Shown here piece after piece: positions 61,488 through 64,000 of a DNA stretch of 64,000 nt; positions within the stretch are counted from its first letter, which is position 1; each line of letters opens with the position of its first letter. The notes beneath the pieces were generated by a model, which saw nothing but the letters and a program-made list of their open reading frames with translations, was not told the DNA's origin and did not search any database. The translations under genes and the position numbers were made by a program. Source of the DNA: Pisolithus tinctorius (taxonomy: Eukaryota > Basidiomycota > Agaricomycetes > Boletales > Pisolithaceae); contig JANFAH010000045.1 of assembly GCA_024663395.1 (NCBI GenBank), positions 186,001-250,000 of the forward strand, in the 5' to 3' direction.

Positions 61488-62454
61488 ACTTTGTTAAACT
61501 CAAAACTATGTAATCAAAACTTAAAGTCAAAAAACTGACTGCATGTCATGTCATTTTCAAATGGCTGCTATTCTATCAATTCCTATCCAAATCACTTGAT
61601 TCATGGACCAATAGAAAGCCAAGAGTAAGTACCCTATTTCATACACTCATGGTTTAGGGCTAGGGTTAGGGGTTATTGCATTGAGTCATAACTAATGTAA
61701 AACATACAAACATGTGGTCAGTTTTTTGAGCCACTGTATTTGATGAGGTGTTTGAATGGATACAAGCAAAGGTATGTGTTGTTTCAATTTTTGTTTAATG
61801 ACACCCAAGTTCAAATAATGCTGTTGATACCCACAGCCTAAGCAGTGTCTGCCAGAGGAGTATGAAGTGATGTCCATGGTTGCTGGTGCTCTTCCTGGAA
61901 ATGCCTTGTTGCATGCAGAACCCTTCACCTCTATTGTGCTCAACATCAATGTTTGTACTTGGATTCATCAAGATTGTCAAGATTGTGAATTTTGCATGGT
62001 GTTGGCAATTGGACAATTCCAGGGCAGCTCTCTGGTCCTCATGGAGCCTGGCCTTGTGCTGGAGCTGAGGGAAGGGGACTTTGTGGTGTTTTGATTGCCA
62101 GAAGTCAGTCATCTTAATTTGGACTATACTGGAGAGTGGGCATCACTTGTCCTGCACATGGATAGGGGAATGGACTCATGGGTGTGGAATCAGAATGGGT
62201 GGGGCCATAATGTAACTCTGAAGTTTTTCAGATATGATATGTAGGACAGTGCTCTGTACCACTTTCTGCAAAGCTTACCCAAGTAGTCCTATTTCCTGGT
62301 CTCATCTCACTCAAGCTGCTTTGGAGGTCATTGCATGCCAGCCAATGTGTGGTAGGTTGACAAAATCTATACAGATAACTCAGTTGCATGCAGACAGCTA
62401 CAACATAATATATTCACCTAGCTAATAATATGCTTTCCAGGGCCAGTGCTCTAT

Positions 62455-62725
62455 CTGAGTGTGTGGAATGTGCAGCAAGTGCATAGACCAAGTTTAGTGA
62501 GTGCATAGACTGAGTGTGCAGTGAGTGCATAGTGAGTGTGTAGACCAAGTGTAGTGAGTGTGCAGAGTGCATAGTGAGTGTGGTGAGTGCATAGTGAGTG
62601 CATAGACTGAGTGCACAGAGTGCATAGACTAAGTGTGCAACAAGTGTAGTGAGTGTGCAGTGTATGCATAGTGAGTGTGTAGACAGTGTGCAGAGTGTGT
62701 AGTGAGTGCATAGACTGAGTGGTAG
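62455..62725. repeat. Minisatellite of gtgagtgcataga-like units
   Basis: About 270 bp built from irregular 10-14-bp units (gagtgcatag, gagtgtgtag, gagtgtgcag). The minus strand gives a long His/Thr/Leu/Cys-rich open frame only because of the repeat. Confidence 0.85.
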
Positions 62726-62734
62726 ACCATTAGG

Positions 62735-62930
62735 AATGCAACCAACACAGCCACTGAGGGAAACCTGCCTTATATGGAAGGTAGCCTGAAGGCAACTGTA
62801 CAGCCACTAAGGGCAACCTACACAGCCACTGAAGGCAACCTCACAGCCACTGAGGGCAACCACCATATATACACAGCCACCAGAAAGTTGGTGAAGGAAA
62901 GCAAACACAGCCACTGAGGGTCAAAAAATA
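62735..62930. repeat. Tandem repeat of cagccactgagggcaacc
   Basis: The phrase cagccact-(g/a)agg-(g/c)aacc occurs at least five times with variable spacing, directly after the minisatellite. Confidence 0.75.
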
Positions 62931-63400
62931 AGTGACTGGTTGCTTATTTGGACCCAAGATGACTAGTACATGATTAGCAAAAAAGTGGACACAGTGATGA
63001 CCAATGACTACCAATGACCAACTACCAAATACCAAATACCAAGTACTGACAGCAGACATGGACATGGTGAATATGAGTAGCAAAAATAAGTGACTGGTTG
63101 CTTGTTTGGAGGGCAGATGATGAGCAAGGTGGTTAGCAAAAAAGCGGACTACCAAGGGATGTAATGGTGACTACCCACCTACCAACTATCAACTGACTTG
63201 AATATGACTAGCAAAAAATAAGGGACTGGTTGCTTATCTGGACTGGACAGACAAGCACCACTACTGAGTGACTAGTGACCACCAACTACTAAGTACTGAT
63301 GGCTACACCACTGACTACTGAAAAGCAACTACTGACTACAAGGGACCAAGGGTTGACTGATGAATATAAGTGAAGAAAATAAGTGACTGGTGTCACACAC
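62920..63400. repeat. Degenerate ~150-bp repeats (aataagtgactggttgctt)
   Basis: The phrase aaataagtgactggttgctta is found near 62928, 63084, 63218 (with one change) and partly 63378, each followed by tgg and a tract of accaa/actac phrases. Confidence 0.7.
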
Positions 63401-63619
63401 CAAAGGTGTTTGGTGAGGTGGACATGGATACTGCTGATGAATGGAGATGAAGACTATAGCCCTCATGTGTAGAATGACTCCCAGGAATGTTGGCAGTCAT
63501 CCTTTGCACAAGAACAAGTTGTCAATGCTGAGGAAAAGAAGGAAGCAAGTTAAGCACCAGTAAAAATTCTTAAGTGCCTGTGTACAGCATTCTGGTTTTC
63601 AATGTATCTCTGCCATTTC

Positions 63620-64000
63620 TGCAGATACCAACACATTCCAAAACTCACTTATAGTGCTCAGCCATGCGATCCTACCTTCCAAAATTGGAAAGGATCTGTC
63701 CACTCCACATGTTTCTACAGCACTCCCTCCAAAAGATGCTCATTTCACTAATTCTTCTGATATGGCCACCTCCACATTAATCATTTTGCTTGTCCCCTTT
63801 GCTAGGGACCATGGATACATATATCTACCAGGAGTTCCTACTAGCTTCCATCCTGAAGCATCCTGGTACATCCCATCCTTGTTTGCTCCCTCTCAGCCCA
63901 TCCAGCTTGGACAGCATGTCCTTTTCATCAGTATGACCTCTAGGAGGACATTCTTTGGTTGCCTCAGGTCTGTCATTCAGTTAGAAAGGTCTTATGTGGT
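63620..64000 (+). CDS. Unknown conserved protein family, copy 2 (runs off the window)
   Basis: Open for about 115 codons up to the window end: phrases HAILPSKIGKD, DAHFTNSSDMATST, YIYLPGVPTSFHPEA, LGQHVLFISMTSRR and LRSVIQLE. It matches the frameshifted minus-strand copy at 45022-45547 at about two thirds of residues, with fewer protein than silent changes. The gene start is not seen; an intron acceptor near 63625 (tttctgcag) is possible. Function unknown. Confidence 0.5.

Larger units (their letters stand above)
60158..61738. mobile_element. Tc1/mariner-like foldback element with 571-bp inverted ends
   Basis: Arms 60160-60730 and 61166-61736 are reverse complements (positions sum to 121896). 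I found one base difference, near 60699/61197. The tip CAGTGGCTCAAAAAACTG is typical of Tc1/mariner ends, and both outer flanks are TA (60158-60159, 61737-61738), the target these elements duplicate. The 435-bp centre has no transposase. Each arm contains the same 101-codon frame. Confidence 0.88.
52590..62244 (+). pseudogene. TET/JBP-like dioxygenase gene, apparently split by two transposons
   Basis: Likely pieces: a start exon at 52590-52671 (MPPLSDMDE...); an exon at about 59461-59552 ending at a gtaaga donor; acidic sequence at about 59877-60035; and the catalytic part 61837-62244. The last reads through FTSIVLNINV to WIHQD, an H-x-D iron-binding pair (His at 61966-61968, Asp at 61972-61974). 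EPGLVLELREGD follows, and a distal His at 62110 (SHLNL). One TGA (62092-62094) interrupts it, probably a former CGA. This order fits 2-oxoglutarate/Fe(II) dioxygenases of the fungal TET/JBP type, which are expanded next to transposons in mushrooms. The catalytic part is fairly secure; the link to the two upstream parts is inference. Confidence 0.6.

Noticed and set aside
62451..62711. 86-codon His/Thr/Cys-rich frame
   Set aside because: Produced by the minisatellite; repeat periodicity explains the lack of stops.
62735..63400. CRISPR-like spaced repeats
   Set aside because: Repeats are imperfect, the spacing is irregular and the genome is clearly eukaryotic; these are tandem repeats.

Overview
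The window is fungal nuclear DNA. It has dense short introns (mostly 50-100 nt, GT-AG), eukaryotic housekeeping genes whose spliced proteins match whole families end to end, and LTR and TIR transposons. Intron style, an F-box protein of the leucine-rich type common in mushrooms, and several repeat families (a gypsy gag/pol, a SNF2-like helicase, a TET/JBP-like dioxygenase and a Zn2Cys6-like gene) point to Agaricomycetes. Boletales is my guess, from memory of similar repeat families; it is an inference.

The window has two very different halves. Bases 1 to about 31.2 kb are CpG-containing, gene-bearing euchromatin. In order they hold an F-box protein (+), the splicing factor SF3B2/Cus1 (-), a duplicated fragment of COG6, proteasome subunit RPN8 (+), the CCHC zinc-knuckle protein CNBP/Gis2/Byr3 (+), cytochrome c oxidase subunit IV (+), a Rab2/Rab4-type GTPase (+), a dual-specificity phosphatase (-), translation factor eIF4A (-), Golgi tether subunit COG6 (-), protein O-mannosyltransferase of the PMT2 type (+) and pyruvate dehydrogenase E1 alpha (+). 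For nine of these I worked out complete exon chains whose phases all agree. Unusual details are an 8-nt microexon in CNBP, 5-nt and 13-nt terminal coding exons in eIF4A, a probable GC-AG intron in RPN8, and a Rab GTPase with Thr in place of the catalytic Gln.

From about 31.3 kb to the end the sequence is almost free of CpG, rich in TpG/CpA, and made of transposons and decayed transposon-associated genes. The main pieces are: a Ty3/gypsy element (33685-40002, TSD GACTT) carrying an antisense, intron-containing Zn2Cys6-like gene between integrase and 3' LTR; a Myb/SANT-like gene; a foldback element made of two 1318-bp, near-identical inverted arms (40933-43719); a truncated Ty1/copia copy (-); a SNF2-type helicase pseudogene; a solo LTR (TSD GCTAC); and a large non-autonomous LTR element (52738-59452, TSD CTCTC) with no recognisable coding region but the same polypurine tract as the gypsy element. 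Last come a Tc1/mariner-like foldback element (60158-61738, TA ends) and a TET/JBP-like dioxygenase relic that appears to be split by the last two elements. Stops and lost Arg residues in these relics are mostly of the CGN to TGN/CAN type, as expected from methylation-driven decay.

The housekeeping genes are not an operon and share no pathway, apart from general links to secretion (Rab, COG6, PMT2), mitochondrial energy metabolism (COX4, PDA1) and RNA/protein handling (SF3B2, eIF4A, CNBP, RPN8). The repeat half records layered insertions into what was probably already a repeat-rich, methylated region.
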